A program made the translations under genes and the position numbers. This document shows, piece after piece, positions 6,801-7,651 of a stretch of DNA of 7,651 bases. Source of the stretch: Treponema sp. (lineage in GTDB: Bacteria; Spirochaetota; Spirochaetia; Treponematales; Breznakiellaceae). The notes beneath the pieces are model-generated. The model worked only from the letters and a program-made list of their open reading frames with translations. It had not been told where the DNA came from and did no database searches. How positions within the stretch are numbered: position 1 is the stretch's first letter; each line of letters opens with the position of its first letter. The stretch is from contig JAITQR010000012.1 of assembly GCA_031288815.1 (NCBI GenBank), forward strand, positions 1 through 7,651. The letters run 5' to 3'.

Positions 6801-6821
6801 GACTTTTTATCATGGAATAAT
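6792..6821 (+). promoter_or_regulatory. Putative sigma-70-type promoter of the TIM-barrel gene
   Basis: TTTACA (6792-6797) and AATAAT (6816-6821) each match the -35 and -10 consensus at five of six bases, with an 18-base spacer. Transcription would start about 6828, leaving a short leader before the ATG at 6843. The -35 element lies inside the palindrome at 6787-6800, so a bound regulator would be expected to block it. Confidence 0.4.
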
Positions 6822-6830
6822 CGGAAACGC

Positions 6831-6837
6831 GAGGAGG
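6831..6837 (+). promoter_or_regulatory. Strong ribosome binding site of the TIM-barrel gene
   Basis: GAGGAGG, continuing as AAGG, lies just upstream of the ATG at 6843, the only good start in this frame. It is the strongest Shine-Dalgarno sequence in the window. Confidence 0.75.
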
Positions 6838-6842
6838 AAGGC

Positions 6843-7651
6843 ATGTCTTTTCCAAGAACAATGGTGGGGGGCCGTTCCCTTCCCCGGATGCTTATCGGAA
6901 CCAACTGGTTTTTTGGCTGGAGCCACACCGGCCACGCGGCGGATACCTTTATCAGGGATTTTCACGCCGACCCTCTGTCCTTTGTGCCCGTCCTGGAAGT
7001 CTATCTGGCCTCCGGGGTGGACGCTATCATGGGTCCCTTTTCCACCCATCCCGGCGCGGCGGAGGGCATCCATAAAGCCCAAGATGCCCTGGGGAAGGCC
7101 CTGATCCTCATTGACACCCCGGTGATCAACGTGGACGACAATGCCGGCGCCCGGCGGGACTGCGCCGCAATCTTCAAGCGCGGCAAGGCTATCGGGGCGG
7201 CTTTCTGCCTGATCCACCACGCCAGTTGCGAGCAACTGGTAAACAAGAACCGCAAAACCATGGATCGGCTTCCGGACTACCTGTCCATGATCCGGGAGGA
7301 GGGGCTTATCCCGGGAGTAAGCGCCCACATGCCCGAGGTGATCCAGTACTGCGATCTCAACGGCTACGATGTGGAAACCTACGTGCAGATCTTCAACTGC
7401 CTGGGCTTTATGATGCAGGTGGAAATTGAGTCGGTTATCCGGATCATCCACGAGGCGAAGAAGCCGGTCATGACCATTAAACCCATGGCCGCGGGCCGCA
7501 CGACTCCCTATGTGGGCCTTACCTTCAACTGGAACGTCCTCCGGCCCATAGACATGGTTACCGTGGGGGTTTTGAGCAGTTACGAGGCGGAGGAGGACAT
7601 TGAGATCTCCCTGGCCGCCCTGGAACACCGCCTCCCCAACCTGGCGGGCCG
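6843..7651 (+). CDS. TIM-barrel protein resembling aldo/keto reductases (3' end cut by window)
   Basis: The frame is open from the ATG at 6843 to the window edge, giving 269 codons with no stop. The start has a strong ribosome binding site and a plausible promoter. The N-terminus is MSFPRTMVGG, followed by LIGTNWFFGWSHTGHA (17-32). The second half follows the layout of aldo/keto reductase barrels: GVSAHMPEVIQYC (158-170) like the family's GxSxHxP segment, a Phe-Asn strand (VQIFNCLGF), KPVMTIKPMAAGR (207-219) like its (M/I)KPLxxG strand, and VTVGVLSSYEAEEDIEISL like the closing GxxxxEExxEN helix. However, I do not see the usual Asp-Tyr-Lys-His catalytic set; the first half instead has VDAIMGPFSTHPGAAEGI. 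It may be a divergent reductase or a barrel with another activity. No function can be fixed from the neighbours, since mscS is divergent. Confidence 0.8.
   Translation, partial: MSFPRTMVGGRSLPRMLIGTNWFFGWSHTGHAADTFIRDFHADPLSFVPVLEVYLASGVDAIMGPFSTHPGAAEGIHKAQDALGKALILIDTPVINVDDNAGARRDCAAIFKRGKAIGAAFCLIHHASCEQLVNKNRKTMDRLPDYLSMIREEGLIPGVSAHMPEVIQYCDLNGYDVETYVQIFNCLGFMMQVEIESVIRIIHEAKKPVMTIKPMAAGRTTPYVGLTFNWNVLRPIDMVTVGVLSSYEAEEDIEISLAALEHRLPNLAG

Noticed and set aside
6810..7628. A 272-codon minus-strand open frame opposite the TIM-barrel gene
   Set aside because: The plus strand has a strong ribosome binding site, a promoter and aldo/keto-reductase-like strands. The minus frame is His/Gly/Asp-rich without a domain.

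Overview
The window looks like chromosomal DNA of a diderm bacterium. It is GC-rich, densely packed, and carries lipoproteins with relaxed lipoboxes. A spirochaete of the Treponema group is my best guess, but that is an inference from gene style, not from a marker gene. I see no rRNA, tRNA, CRISPR array, transposase or phage gene. The longest non-coding stretch is 65 bases, or 110 if the later mscS start is used.

Region 1 (1-3346, plus strand) is a tight operon for an MCE/Mla-type lipid transporter. It holds the C-terminal part of an MlaE permease cut by the window edge, the MlaF ATPase (5-base gap), an MlaD-like MCE protein (ATGA overlap), and a TPR lipoprotein (12-base gap). Together these suggest an inner-membrane ABC complex with a periplasmic MCE ring that moves lipids between the two membranes. 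The TPR lipoprotein sits where MlaC/MlaB genes lie in the classic operon. Its first ~55 codons look like an acquired repeat-type sequence fused in front of an ordinary lipoprotein signal peptide.

Region 2 (3357-6777, minus strand) is a two-gene unit reading toward region 1: an MscS-type mechanosensitive channel followed by an 830-residue lipoprotein of unknown function. Its ribosome binding site overlaps the mscS stop codon. The lipoprotein converges on the MCE operon, with only 10 bases between the two stop codons.

Region 3 (6778-7651, plus strand) is a short divergent intergenic region with a 14-base palindrome overlapping a plausible -35 element. It is followed by a gene running off the right edge, which encodes a TIM-barrel protein resembling the C-terminal half of aldo/keto reductases.

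The most interesting points are the MCE operon with its unconventional accessory lipoprotein and atypical ATPase motifs, the odd 5' extension of that lipoprotein gene, the uncharacterised large lipoprotein coupled to mscS, and the AKR-like protein without a recognisable catalytic set.
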